From Silene conica (taxonomy: Eukaryota > Streptophyta > Magnoliopsida > Caryophyllales > Caryophyllaceae), in contig CM055314.2 of the NCBI GenBank assembly GCA_029255685.2, forward strand, positions 72,738,815 through 72,802,814: DNA of 64,000 nucleotides, in the 5' to 3' direction. A model generated the notes under the pieces. That model searched no databases and had not been told where the DNA came from. It saw only the letters and a list, made by a program, of their open reading frames with translations. Below, piece by piece: positions 38,559-51,361 of this stretch. Every line of letters starts with the position of its first letter. Positions within the stretch are counted from its first letter, which is position 1. The position numbers and the translations under genes are program-made.

Positions 38559-38988
38559 CTAGTGTAACACCCGTAAAAAATCACGAGGTTGTGTACACTT
38601 ATTTTAAAGACGACGTCGGTATATTTATTTCAATATATAGCAATTTTGTTTATTCGAACGAATTATTTTTTAACGGGATGTTTGAATATAAGATATATTC
38701 GGTGAAAAGGTGAATTTCCTAGTGCACTAATTTTCGAATAGCTATTAGTAATGATGAAAATATTTGGATTACTTATGATAACATTAATAAATAAGGTATA
38801 TAAGAAAAAACGATAGACGACTAAAAAAAGATTAAATAACTAATAATGAGTAGTTTGGATAGTTATTGTCTTTTGATGAATTACTTACGGAACATAATTT
38901 GACGGACAAATACGATGAACAAAATAACTAATCAGGTACAAATATAAATTAAATGGGTGTATTAAAATTCGATAACCCAACACGAAAA

Positions 38989-40773
38989 TTACAGTTTCTC
39001 GAAAACCTCATTGTAAACAACATTTGTTGTTGTATTAGTCATCCCTCCTTCTTCATCAAGAAGTAGCACTTTTAGACCTTTCTTACTCGTGACCCTAGAT
39101 ATAGCAACGTACAGTTGGCCATGGGTAAAGACTGGTCTTGGAAGATAAAGTCCAACACGGGATAGAGATTGACCTTGACTTTTGTTGATAGTCATAGCGA
39201 AACAAACTGCTAAAGGAAACTGTCTTCTTTCAAACTTAATTGGGAACCTGGTTTGATCGGAAGGAGTCAAGGTGATGCGGGGAATATAGACATTGCTTCC
39301 GATATGACTGCCAGAAATAACTGTTGCGCTAATAACGCGATTTCCTAGTTGCTTACCTCCATTTGGGTGCCATTGCACAAACCATTTGCTTGGTCAATGT
39401 TTCTTAAAAGCATCACTATAGCTCCAACTTTCAGTCTTAAGCTGTGATTAGGTAAACCGGAACATCTGATTGAGTTAAGAAACTCTATAGAGTAAAGTTC
39501 TCTGACCCCGCAATTAGTCTCTTCCTTGCTTATTTCATCAGAGTTTAAGTAAATTTTTTCTTCCTTTTGAATTTGATCCAAGACATAGTCGTTTACCTCC
39601 TCGACCACATCGTGAGTAGGTGCGAGTACAGCTCTTTTAGTGAAATACAGAGGGTCACCTACGTGATCTTTTAAAGATGGATAAGTGCTATCTACAATAG
39701 TAGATATTGGATCTACACCAGGCTGAATAAGTATATCTTCTGGTAACTCGATGCTAGCTACTCCATCATTTGACCCACCTGCTAAGCCATCCCCAACTTC
39801 GAGAATCCACTTTGAAAATTCTCGGATTTCATCAACATTTGACTGTGCACTTCCTACCTGAAGTCTCATCTTTTTCGTGAGCTTCAAAACCTGAAATTTA
39901 ATATATATCTGAAACGGTCAGAAATGTACAACTATTTAAAAGTAAGTATTACATATGAAATTTAGATAATTCTCGGGAGAATTTTTAAAAATAGGCTCTA
40001 ACCTTGCAATATCTCCATAAAGGTGAGGAACAAATAGCAGCACCTAAAATATCTTGCCTGCTTCTTTTAGGTATAACAGGCAAGACTTGTCGAAAATCAC
40101 CGCCAAACACCACAACCTTCCCACCGAATGGTTTTTCAGGGTCTCCTTCCGGTGAAGTTCTCATAATATCTCTCATGCTTCTATCAAGAGCTTCAAAACA
40201 ATAACGATTGACCATAGGTGCCTCGTCCCATATGATCAGTTTTGCTCTTGTTAACAGACCAGCCAAATCGGTTCCTGGTCGTATTCCATGACATGTGGAA
40301 TTTTCATCGACATTGATAGGTATGCTTAGTCGTGCGTGGGCTGTCCGCCCTCCTGGAAGAAGGATAGCTGCAATGCCACTTGAAGCAACCGCTATAACGA
40401 TCTCACCTTTGGACCTTAGTCCAGCACATAAGGTTTTCCATAGGAAGGTCTTATCGGTTCCACCATACCCATAAACGAAGTAAACACCTCCTTGACCACA
40501 ATTCACCGAGCTCATGATTTTTCTGTAAATTGATTTCTGTTCGTCGGTCATTGAAGAAGTGAATACTTCATGTTGCCTATTCAAATTATCCCTATCATAA
40601 GATAACTCATCTGCCAAGAGCCTATTCGAGCACGTAGCAAGAATGTCAACGTCTGGATATGGCATGTTGTCGAATTTACGCAATGAACTGCCATTTCTTT
40701 GCAACCATGATTCAATCTCGGATAGTGCGTACTGTTGCAGTTGCTCTTCTGTGAGTTGGAGATCTGTGTACAC
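38989..40773 (-). pseudogene. Helitron PIF1-type helicase domain
   Basis: Coding runs leftward from 40773. The Walker A motif reads GYGGTDKTFLW, with D replacing the invariant second G of GTGKT, which should abolish ATP binding. The Walker B LIIWDEAP and the VVFGGDFRQVLPV motif are normal. An intron lies at about 39888-39990. A frameshift near 39360 separates the NGTQM end from the C-terminal block with TINKSQGQSLSRVGLYLPRPVFTHGQLYVAISR-type helicase motifs, ending at 38989. Confidence 0.88.
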
Positions 40774-40860
40774 GAAAAGTGAACAAATCTCAATATATAA
40801 ATGAGAATGTTGTTACGATGAGTTAAATAAAAGTGTTTAAAAAAAAAAAATTGATAAATT

Positions 40861-43800
40861 ACCTGGGTTACGGAGTTCATTTCGTCTTCTGTGTAAGATA
40901 TCATTTGACAATAACTTCCACGTCTCCTCCCACACCAACTTAGGCTTCACTAAGCTATTTGTGAGCAAAAGAGTTGCGAAAAGGTTCCTAAGTTAAAACC
41001 CGGTCCTCAGAAACTTGCTTCTTTAATGGCATCAATATACTCTTTATCATCACCAAGTAAGCCTAGAGCGTAGCAGGCCTCTTTGAAAGTGGGGTTAGTG
41101 ATACCATTTACAGTACGAATGTCTTCATATGATTTAGGGTCTTTCACAAAGTTGAGTAGGGTTCTCAAATAGTACCTCTCACCACCATTTGGAGACATGT
41201 GATACATTCGGCCAAGAGTAAATCCTTTATGCCTTGGAGTCCATACCCTTTCTTTTTGTTTCCATACATATTTTTGAGGAAACTCCCAATACGTTAGATC
41301 TCTACCATCAGGTTTTAAATTATTATAGTCCAACCAAGCGGTGAATTTTGTTCTACCACCGGAAGACCTTTCAACCACTTCGTCGATTGGATCTTCGTCA
41401 TGGAAAATAACATTTTGCTCATTAGGTAGGTGATAATCTAACCTTAAAACAGGGGGGGTCCTATAGTGAATAGGAAATGCAAAGATTCTCCAAACAGCTT
41501 CACACGGTGAAATGTAACGGCAGTCGTAGTATTGTTGGATTTGATCAACCTGATTTGGGTCTTGACTACCTATTCAAAAATATAAAGATAAAAATCAGAA
41601 AATATTAGATTTAATTTCGAAAACTCTTAAGTGAAAAAATATCAAGTAGAAGTTAATTAAATATAATTTAGTACCATGGTTGGTGTGAGTTGCACTAACA
41701 GTGACACGGTCATATCCTTTATTAATGTACTTGAATAAGTACTTGATCGATCTCGCTTGATTGCACCATTCAACATTTATGTGAGCACGATATTTCAACA
41801 ACAGACCTGCATTGTATGGAACAACATATCCGTTGTGAATTTGTTTACCATTTTTATCAATTGTTCTTCCATTGTCCCTTCTCATATAAACTGGATAACC
41901 GTCACCATCTACAGCAGTTCTCTCATTAAACTTCTTTGGAAATTTTCTGGAGCAAATACCATCAATCATGCACGGTGAATCTGGGTTAAGTTCTCCACAT
42001 GGACCATGAATCATACAATCTTTCACTGCCGCATAAAGGGCCGGGTTTTCAAGGGGGTCTGGAATATCAGCACTTATAATACGGTCAACATCGACGGCTT
42101 CAGGGAACTTGTCATCCCTTTGTAAAAATAGCAAAATATGAGCATGAGGAAGGCCACGTTTTTGGAATTCAATAGTATAAACAACTGAAAAAAAAACGTA
42201 AGAAAACAGAAGTCAGTATTACATAGAGTTAATTAATCGCATTAGAGAAATGATATAGATTATAGATGATGGGTTCAAACGTATAATAAGGGGGATGATA
42301 AATTCACCTGCCCTTGTCCGTCCAAAAATATGTAGTTCTCTGAAGTCTCTCATGAGCTCATATAGTTTCAACTTAAATACTCGACTGACTATATCAGGTC
42401 TATCCTCCGGCCGTAGTCCTCTTTTTTGAACAAACCTAGTAATTTCAGGCCATTTTGGGTTGCATATGAAGGTAATAAATAGATCAGGATACCCACACCA
42501 CCTGCAAATGGTCATTGTATCTTGATATGTTTCTCGCATGTAACCCTTACCACCAACGAAAGATGAAGGGACAATGAAACATTTACGGCAGCATTTGCTA
42601 GATTCTTGAAATTTTCGGACCGCAACTTTGGTTGGTTGAAACGGATATACTTCAGACGATCAGACTATATCATGGTGCAACCATCAGCAATGAATTGTTG
42701 AAATGCTTTACCTGAAAATTAGATAAATTTACGGCAGATTTTTTTTACAAAAGTAATATACTAAAATAGAAAATTAAATAAATGTTCTTACAATAAATAG
42801 TTTTCCTGCCATCAAAGGAAAATTTTTATTTGTATTAAAAATTAAATTAGGGATCAAGTAATTAACCTGCCATCAAAATAGTTGGATATTCCTTGTCTAG
42901 TGATCTGTCTTGAATTCGAAAAACAAACCACTCCCTCAAGGTTAACTTATCCCGAGCGTTTTCATTGTTACTTGTGGATGTTTGGGTAGGTTTACTATGA
43001 GGAATCCCAAGTCTATGACCGTCCTCTCCACGTGGAAAGAGAATAGGGTACTGCAAGGCTAAATAAGAAGCATGTAGCTCTGATATACGCTGTAGTCTAC
43101 CAGAGCGTTCCTCGACCACAATGTCCCTACTATCAATTGTGTTCTCCATATCTCCCACAATTAGGGCAGCCACCTCTGAGACGGTAGGTAAATTATATGT
43201 TCTCCCATCGGTATGACGTGCACTAATGAGCCGTAACCTGACCTCACCATCAGGTCGTTGGTGTAGCCGATCTCTAGCCATTCTAAACGATTTTACCAAA
43301 ACATTGTGACGATCAAGCATTTGTTTCAAATCCGTCATTAGACCATCATCAAATTCAATACTGTTAGTAGAACTGCATATATAATTGGTAAAGATTAATA
43401 TTTTAAACTGAAAAATAATTAGCTGAAATTTATAAAACTTAATTGAAAAAATAAGGTCAAACCTTAACGCATTCTTTCTATGCTTCAACTCCTCCTCCGT
43501 GTCGTAAATATAAAGTTGACAAAATTTTGGTGGTGCGTCATTATTAGGTAATAAGCTTCCAATTAGATGTGTATTTTCCCCACCAATTCTGAATGTGTAG
43601 GGACCCCTTCCTCGGTTCACCGAGTGATCAATTTTGCCACCCATAGATGTAAACGTGAACATGTTATTGTACTGACGAATGTTTTCAATGAAATGTTTAC
43701 TCTTGGGATGCTTACGCATCAGAAGATCACACATCAACTTCAGAGGTTTTTTGATGAAGGGAAGTTCTACTATTCCATCTTTGCAACATATACTAAAAGA

Positions 43801-44113
43801 GGGCACAACGGGCTTGCTATCCATGCGATTCCTTTCACCTTACCACATCTGAGCTCCACATTTTGTGCAATTGTAAATAGGGTCTCCGATATCATCGTAC
43901 CCTTCAAAGTCTGTTAAGAAAGAGAAAAGTTTATAATAATATCAAAATAAAAGGGAATGGCAGTTTTAATTGAAAAACATCACTAATATTACCTTGAATG
44001 GTATCATCAACGATTGTTATACGATTATTTGATTCGTATGTTTCATATGCTGATGAAAGATCCCTTGCTATTTCTCGGATCATATTTTGTCTTTGAATAT
44101 TCCGTTGTAGTGA
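40861..44113 (-). pseudogene. Helitron Rep (HUH endonuclease) region, multiply broken
   Basis: The zinc-finger-like segment (NCTKCGAQMW, then a stop) lies at 43850-43917. The Helitron N-domain follows (42862-43824) with an intron near 43372-43463. The Rep part has [11 protein letters not shown], the HUH pair, near 42145, and the [12 protein letters not shown] tyrosine motif near 41735. Lesions seen: a TAG near 42665, a frameshift near 42590, a TGA at the W position near 41003, and a frameshift just after it. The Rep nicks and joins single-stranded ends during rolling-circle transposition; this copy cannot make it. Confidence 0.85.
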
Positions 44114-44117
44114 ATTG

Positions 44118-46507
44118 GTGTAATACCCCGAATAATTATTATTTAAAAGACGTAATTCATGGGTAATTTACGAACGGGCGATGAGTTACTTTTAAAGGAT
44201 AGTCGTTTTATAAGCTTGTGTACACTCGTTTTGGACGTGTGTTTAAGGGCTGTTGTGGGGTTCGAATTTGGGACCAAGACATCATGTAGTAATATTTGAT
44301 GTATGTTAGTTGGGTGGCTCGAACCAGAGACCTATGGTGTGGCCTGCAGTGGGCCTCGATTGGCGTGCCAATGAGTCAGCCCACACGGAAATTCAAAAAA
44401 CCATTCTTAACCCTTGTTCAGCCGCCTTATATAATGTAGGATTCCTTACACTAAACCCTATGCAAACACAATCTCGACTTCACAAAACCCTAGCCGACAT
44501 ATTGGAGAAGAGAAGGGGGCTGCTCACGGTGGTTGTTGGTCGTCCTAAGGTGGTTCGTTTTGGGCTTGAATCTGGTATGCTCACAAGATCACTTTTAACC
44601 CATGTCGGCTGTATGTTTTGTCGTGTGTCTATAAGGATTTGTTAGGGATGTTTTGTTCTTGTTTTTATACATTCATCTGCTGGGTAATGTAGGGAACGAA
44701 ATTATGTTTTTATTTGAGTGTCGTTGGTGGTCTAGGGCCCTCTTCGAGGGTGGTTAACTGGAGTCAGGAGGGTGGTAATAGTACGTTACAGTCTGATGGT
44801 TGTTTTCACACGTTTTGGAGTCAGATCTGGAGGAGTCGTGTGTCTTTTAATTCTGTTTTTGTGTTAGTTTTGTTAAGGGTCGTGGGTTATGATGTCAGGT
44901 GGTAGTGGGGTGGTTTAGATGGTGGTTATCACGGTGGTTATAGAGGGTCTGTTACGGTGGTATAAGAGGTTTTGATAAGGGTCAGTGTTTATTATTTATT
45001 ACAAGGTGTTAGCAGGGTTGTTTGGGTTGGTACCACTGCCGACTAGGGGGAGGTCCATGCGGTGGTACCATGGTGGTTGTAGGTGCCTGGTGTCGGTGAT
45101 GGTGTCTGGGGTGAGTGTCGCCGGAGTTGGTCATGTCAGTGGTGGTTTCAGGCGTCTTCGTGGGGAGTGTTGAGTGTGTAATGTACAGGGGGTCGTGAAC
45201 CAGGCCTGTTCACGGCTCTGGTTCACTCTGTCAGAAGGAGTCGACGGTGCTGGTGGTGGTCGGTGGTGCAGGGGGCTTTGTGGGTGTCGCGTCTGGTGGT
45301 TGTCGGTGGGGCCTGGGTTGGTCTCGTGGTTGGGGCAGGTTGTTGGAAGTCGCGGGTTGGGGGCGTGTAGTAGAGTTAATTACTTTGTTGTTTTATTTAT
45401 TTTATTCTTTATTCTTTTATTCTTTTTAAGGTATTAATATTTTATTATTTATGGTATTATTATTATTAGTATTATTAGTAAGATATTTTCATTTATTAAA
45501 GGGAATGATTTTTGGGAGTTTTATGGAAAGTATTTATATGGATATTAATGAATGTTTTTGAATAATTTGAAATTTAAACTAAAGTTGTCATGATTAAAAG
45601 TTGCCTAATTTGGAAGTCTTGTGTTACGGGATGATATATTTAGAAAGTTTCTATATTTGGAAAGTTGCCACATTTGGAAGGTTACTATTTTGGGTAACCT
45701 TGGTTGTTAGGAAACTTTCTAAGTATGGAAGGTTTCTATAAATAGAATGTGTACGTATATTACGAGATGTAGGGAGTTTATTGATTATATGATATATGTT
45801 TAGGTGGAGGTTTCCACGTGGAACACTTTTAAGTAGCTGTTGCGCACTTGCAATTATCTTCCGCAGATTTGAGGTAGGGGAATATCTGTGTTGTAATTGT
45901 GATCTGACATGAATACATCGTATTTGATTGGCATATATATCTTTATTGAATATTATAACATGATTGAATGAGAACTGTTATTGTGGAGATCGGGTCTTGT
46001 GATAAAAGGGTCTTGTGATATGGGTCTTGTGATATGGGACTTGTGATATGGCCATGGGAGGTGTGGTGTGTGTGGAGATGAGATGTGTTGGAGATGTGGT
46101 GGTTGTGAAGGAGCTGGAGGAGTTATTGTGATTGTTTATTCATGTTACGATTATATTACCTACTCAACCTCGTGTTGACCCTGTTTGTTGTTTGTTTGTG
46201 TCTGTGTTGATCCAATTTATTGGGGAGCAGAATGACAGGTTTAGACCTATGGATGCTGGAAGGGTGGAGAGAACATGGATCAGACCTGTCTAGTGATAGC
46301 TCAGTTATTTAGTTTTCACCGTACTTGAACTTCTAGTTTTGGTTTATCACAGTTGTATACTTTCGATACTTTGGTTTAACTTTAATTACTAAATAAAGTA
46401 CTGTTTTTCTTCCTTTGTTATCTACTACCTCGGGTAACCGAGATGGTAACACCCTTAGTTATCTGGAGAGTCCTAGTTCAGGCCTCTAAATAAATGGGGG
46501 TGTTACA
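44118..46507 (+). mobile_element. Solo LTR (2390 bp) inserted in the Helitron
   Basis: The segment begins TGTAATACCCCG and ends GGGGGTGTTACA, with TG...CA limits and a perfect 5-bp target duplication ATTGG (44113-44117 and 46508-46512). It contains no gag, pol or primer site, so it is what remains after LTR-LTR recombination. Removing it with one ATTGG restores a continuous Helitron exon. A G+T-rich stretch (about 44700-45370) lacks credible coding. Orientation is given by LTR convention only. It is related to 49955-51361. Confidence 0.85.
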
Positions 46508-49241
46508 ATTGGTCTTGGTTGTTTCTCTTTGACTTTCCAAAAGCTGTTGTCCACTATTATCTGCACACAAGGGAAATAAATTTTTAATTTTTTGTAGTAT
46601 ATATGATATATGATGTTTAATCATCTAAAAAAATGTACACATATTAATTATGTACTGAGTTGTTTATTTAATGGAAAAAAAACAGGTTTTGACAAAATTA
46701 CCAAATGTGACCGTGCTGAATGGAGTTGTGGGTGTTGAGCTGGAATGCTTTTTCTCAATCCTACTATGAGATAACATAAGCTTCCTCTTCCGCCTTGCTA
46801 ACTTAGATGCCTCCTGCATTTGGGTTAAGGCACTATATTGTCCCGTGACAACTTGGACACTTCCATTAGATCTTTTCAGGGACAATTTATCTTTCCGCTG
46901 TTTCCTAGATGTTTGTGCAGTGAGGTATTCGTTTACACCTTTTTCCAACTGAAAATCTATAATATATTTCCATCATAAATAGTTGGATTATAAGTAAGTA
47001 GGACAATAGTTATACGTCGATTTTTTGTTCAAAAGGGGAGATGAAAATAACCATTCCAATAATTGCTTATAGAGGCTGCCATCAATTTGTTTTTCGCCTG
47101 ATCTGGAACAGATTTAAAAGATTGTGTACACTCAATTACTTTGACATCATTTGACTATAAAATAATTATTGAATCTCACATATATAACGTAAAAACATTA
47201 ATGTGCAAGATTTGTTTTCCAAGATTAAAACAAATCATTGAATTGACAGACGTACCAGAATGATGTTGATACAGTGCTGATTTACCCTTGTTTTGTTGAA
47301 CTGGTGATCTAATTTGTATATTTGGAGGTGGTTGTAAAGCTTGAGTAAAATAAATCGGAGATAAATATTTAATTAGTTAATGTGTAACATAATATTAATA
47401 TTTGGGTGTGGGTTGAAAGCAAGAATAATATAAATCGGATATAAATAATACACAGTATGCAGTACATAATAATTTTTTATTTTCACTCTTTGTAACACAT
47501 GCTTATTTGGATTTAATTTGTGCTTATTTTAGAGTCACTCTTTGTAACACATGCTTATTTGGATGTAATTAGTTGAAGGCACATATCATTGTGAGATGCA
47601 TAGTATGTTGGTTTACCAGTAGTAGGTCGGGATGATGATGGCAGTTGAATGTGTGGATTTGGTTGAAAAGCTTGAGAAAAATCAATCACTGCAACATAAA
47701 ATCGTGTAGACTATAACAGTATGTATAAGAGGAAAATAATTAAGCAGATTAAATAAATAGAAGCAACGTACCAGATTGATGTTGATAAAACGGTGCTTTA
47801 CCCTTATCCTTTTGAATCGATGTTTCCCGTTGAATCTCTGTAGGTGTTTGAATTACTTGCGTAAAATCTAACGATTAAACAACAATTTAGGTGTACAAAT
47901 AGATAAGTAAAAATGTGAGATAATGAAGTATTTTGCAAGCTGTTTTTTTCACATGTATACATAATATTATTTTATCACACCAAATAATTTGTTTGAGGCA
48001 CATACCATTCTGAGATGGATATAATGTTGTTTTACCAGTCGTAGGTCGGAATGATGATGACACTTGAATATATGGAGTTGGTTGAAAATGTTGCGAAAAA
48101 TCAATCACTACAACATAAAATCGTGTAGACTAAAAAAGTATGTATATGAGGAAAATAATTAAGCTAATTAAATAAACCAAAGCCACCTACCAGATTGATG
48201 TTGATACAAAGGTGCTTTACCCTTATTTTGTTGACATGATGTTTGCCTTCGAATCTCATAAGGTGTTTGAAATACTTGCGTAAAATAGAACAATAAAACA
48301 TCAATTAAGGTGTAGACAAATATAAGTAAGAATGTGACATGATTAAGTCTTTTACAATCTGTTTTTTTCACGTGTATACATCATTTTTTTATCATACCAA
48401 AAAATTAATTTGAGAGACATATCATTCTGAGATGGATACAATGTTGCTTTACCATTAGTAGGTGGAGATGATGCTGGCAGTTGAATGTCTGGACATGGTT
48501 GTAAAGGTTGCGAAAAATCAATCACTGCAACATAAACTCGTGCAGAGTAAAACAGTATGTATGCGAGGAAAATACTTTACTGTGTTTATTTATTTTGTAA
48601 GAGGATAAGTAATTGCAATTTTTTTGCTGAACACATCAATTATTTTGCAAATGTTAATTTTCAAAGTTAAAAGACTAAACGGATATTTTAAATTAGGCGT
48701 ACTCATAGTATGACCGATAATAATAGAATACATATTAAAATAATATTTGATGGTATTTTCATTAGAAGGTGTTTCAATGTATTAATAAGAAGTGTTTTAA
48801 TTTTTGAAAGTGTTTTTAGTAAAGGGTTGATCACAAACTGAGCAAAAGATTATACGTCTCTCAACAAACAGTTTCTCAGTAGACAATTTTGAGTAAAAAT
48901 GGTAATGATATTATGTAAAAATGTTGTAAATTATGATTAAGTTTACCTATAAATTAGTTAAATAAATATTATAATAAACACTGTATTAATACAACGAAAA
49001 CCCGACTTTACTAAGAGTGGATAACGAAATGTTAAGATTTCAAAAAAAAAAAAAAATTAAGAAAAAACACAAAATATAAACCTATTCTAATGGGCTCCGT
49101 TGTAGCCCACTGTTGTTTCTCATTTTGGTCATCTGGTAATGGCCTCATTGAAGAGGTATCATTCATATCAAAAGATTTGATCTTCATCCATCCATGAAAT
49201 AAAAACTCTCTCTTCCTCTTAACTTCCAAACAATAAATCAT
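46508..49241 (-). pseudogene. Helitron N-terminal exons
   Basis: The exon touching the solo LTR reads QQLLESQRETTKT on its right side and continues as NSLQRNIQRQNM on its left. A basic exon lies at 46690-46948 (ARRKRKLMLSHSR). The first exon, 49082-49241, starts at ATG 49241 and ends at a GT donor. Between them lie the repeated small exons described separately. This is the variable N-terminal region of plant Helitron proteins, whose function is not known to me. Confidence 0.65.
47254..48525 (-). repeat. Tandem exon duplication, about 420-bp unit, in the Helitron
   Basis: Two small exon types alternate. Type A (encoding DFSQHFQPTPYIQ...TTGKTTLYPSQN) occurs at about 47581-47690, 48001-48110 and 48421-48525. 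Type B (encoding QTP...KGKAPFYQHQS) occurs at about 47771-47868 and 48187-48290, with a hybrid copy at 47254-47351. Starts are about 420 bp apart. Intron sequences are duplicated too, and splice-like borders are kept. Confidence 0.8.
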
Positions 49242-49954
49242 TCTATTAAAAAATCATCCTCTAAACTCCCTCCTCCTCTTCATTTCCGATCATTTTTAAC
49301 TGATATGCGATTTTTGAATCTCTTTCCCTATTTCGTTAAAAACAATAATTTTCCTATACACATCTTACATAAAAACGGCTGTTTGAATTTTTTTTCATCA
49401 ATAAGAAGAAAGTTATCGAAAATGGTAGATCCTTGAGATATGATAGCAGATCAAAGCAATTTTTCAAGGGGTTAAATGTAAAAAGTCAAGTTTCAAAACA
49501 TGGAATGAAAGAGGTTATGATTAAATCAGTTATAATTTAGATTTCGTTTTTTACTAATTACAAATATAATAGGTAATTCTAAATTTGTTGTCTTTTTTTG
49601 CTGCATGTTAATTTTAGTTAATTTTCGAAAGGAGGAACACCTGCCGTGGATGTATTCAATAGATCGTGTATGTTTATATGTCAATTTCAGATCGCCAAAA
49701 AGTCAGGTGTGTATCATTTCGATTTAAATTTTTTGTTATTACTTATTTATACATGCAAAGAAAGAGATGGGTGATTAACACATTTTCAATTTAGATTTAG
49801 TTGTTTAAAAAGAAGAATGTAATCGACAAATCTAATTTCGTTATTTCATTCTCATTTTATGTTGCATGCAATTCTGGGTGAAATTTAAAAGGAAGATCAG
49901 TTAATGGAACATTGATGTTGCAGATCGGCAAATATAAAGGTCAGTTTAATTTTC
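49242..49954. other. Possible Helitron 5' flank
   Basis: This AT-rich stretch has two loosely similar halves (around 49600-49710 and 49860-49945, each ending CAGATCGSCAAA). No clear Helitron TC terminus or gene is seen. Confidence 0.45.
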
Positions 49955-51361
49955 TGTAATACCTCGAATTTTAGGCACGATTGTTTCTTATTTGTTATAT
50001 GTATATGGGTGTGTTTTGTGCTAGTTAGGGGATTCGATCTAGGGATCTTTTATATATGGGTCATGCTTGTAGTGGGATTCGAACTTGGGGTCGTTAGGTG
50101 AAGGCTTTGGGCCTCGTTTTCCGTGTCAATACAAGCAGCCCAAGTCTCACGTTGATGAAACCCTCACAAAAACCTCACTCAGCCGCCTTATAAGAAGAGC
50201 TTCGACACACTTTTTCTGACCTATCTACAACAACCACCCCTACCCTATTTGCTCAGCCGCCACCACACCCCAAGAAGGAGGAGACTCTCACGGTTGTTTG
50301 ACCTGGTCTAGCCCTCGATTTGAGTCAGAAAACGGGTAAGCCGCAACCTGTGTCATTTTTATTTGCAATTCGTTTTTACTGCTGGTGTTTGTTGTTCTTT
50401 CGAGAGGGGTTGTGGTGTCGTTTTTGTTATGGTTTTTGTTTCGTTGTTCTTCTGGTGGTTAAGAGGTGGTCAGGGGTGAGTCGTGGTGGGTGTTGGATGT
50501 CACGGGTGGTGTAAAAAGGAGGGTTCGTTGTGTCAGTCGGGTGGTTTAGTTCTCGGGTCTGTTTTGGGTTGTCATAGGGGGTGTAAAGGGGGTGGTACCA
50601 CTGTTGACTCGGGGGAGGTCGACACAGTGGCACCACCGTGGTGTCTAGTGGGGGTGTCAGGGTGTGTCAGCGTGGTGGTTCCAGGGGTTGTCGGCACTGG
50701 TGGTGGTGTCGATTTGAGTCTGTTCTGGTTGGGTTATAGGGGCTGGTTGCAGGTGTTTAGAGCAGGTGGGTGAGGGGTCGGTGTTTGTCACGGGTTTTGG
50801 TTGCTTGCAGGAGGTCAGTGGTAGGGAGGTGATGTCACGGTGGTAGAAGGTGGTTAGGAGTGTTAGGGGAGTGCGTGTGTTGGTGGCCGAAGGGCCTGTT
50901 CACGGTTGTTGGGGGCTGTTCGAGGGTGTCGGTAGGGCTGTTTTGGGTCGTGGGTTTCTTTTGGTTATTATTCCTATTATTATTCTTATTATTATTATTA
51001 TTACTCTTATTATTATTATTTTTATAATTAGTATTTTGGGTATGAGTGAATTATATTACTAATGTTTAAATGGTGATTTTGCTTCTAAGTTTTTAAGAGT
51101 CGTCTTTCGTTCTTTTCTTTTAATTCGTTAGAACATAGTTGAAGGTTACTAGTCGGGAATCTTTAAGTGGGAAGTTTCTATTTATGGGAAGTTCCTTTTT
51201 ATAAGGGTTTCTATTTTTGGGAACTTTCCATTTATGGAAGGTTTCTATTTATAGAAAGAGTAAGTTGTTTTGGGATTCGGGAAGGTTTTAATTCGTTACA
51301 TATACTTGTTTAGGTAGCAAGTTTCGTGTGGAACACTTCTAACGAGCTTGGATATATCTAC
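49955..51361 (+). repeat. LTR fragment of the same family as the solo LTR
   Basis: It begins TGTAATACCTCGAATT and follows the solo LTR at 44118 in order: the CGAACTTGGG segment, the CAGCCGCCTTAT segment, the G+T-rich middle, and the GTGGAACACTTCTAA segment. It then stops where the copia array begins at 51362, equivalent to about 45840 in the solo LTR. The rest of this LTR may lie beyond the array outside the window. Confidence 0.78.

Larger units (their letters stand above)
38559..49241 (-). mobile_element. Decayed autonomous Helitron, split by a solo LTR
   Basis: On the minus strand the 3' end is CTAG (38559-38562) next to T, preceded by an imperfect hairpin (CTCGTGA...TTACGGG at 38569-38586). 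Upstream lie the PIF1 helicase, the HUH Rep domain and N-terminal exons up to an ATG at 49241. The 5' TC end was not found; it should lie right of 49241, perhaps beyond 49955, where LTR elements interrupt. A solo LTR at 44118-46507 sits inside an exon. Stops, frameshifts and a Walker A change show the copy is inactive. Confidence 0.85.

Noticed and set aside
44310..45437. Several frames in the G+T-rich part of the solo LTR
   Set aside because: Composition-driven, inside an LTR, and not shared as open frames with the related LTR at 49955-51361.
50320..51062. Frames in the second LTR copy
   Set aside because: Same reason: low-complexity G+T-rich sequence and no match to a known domain.
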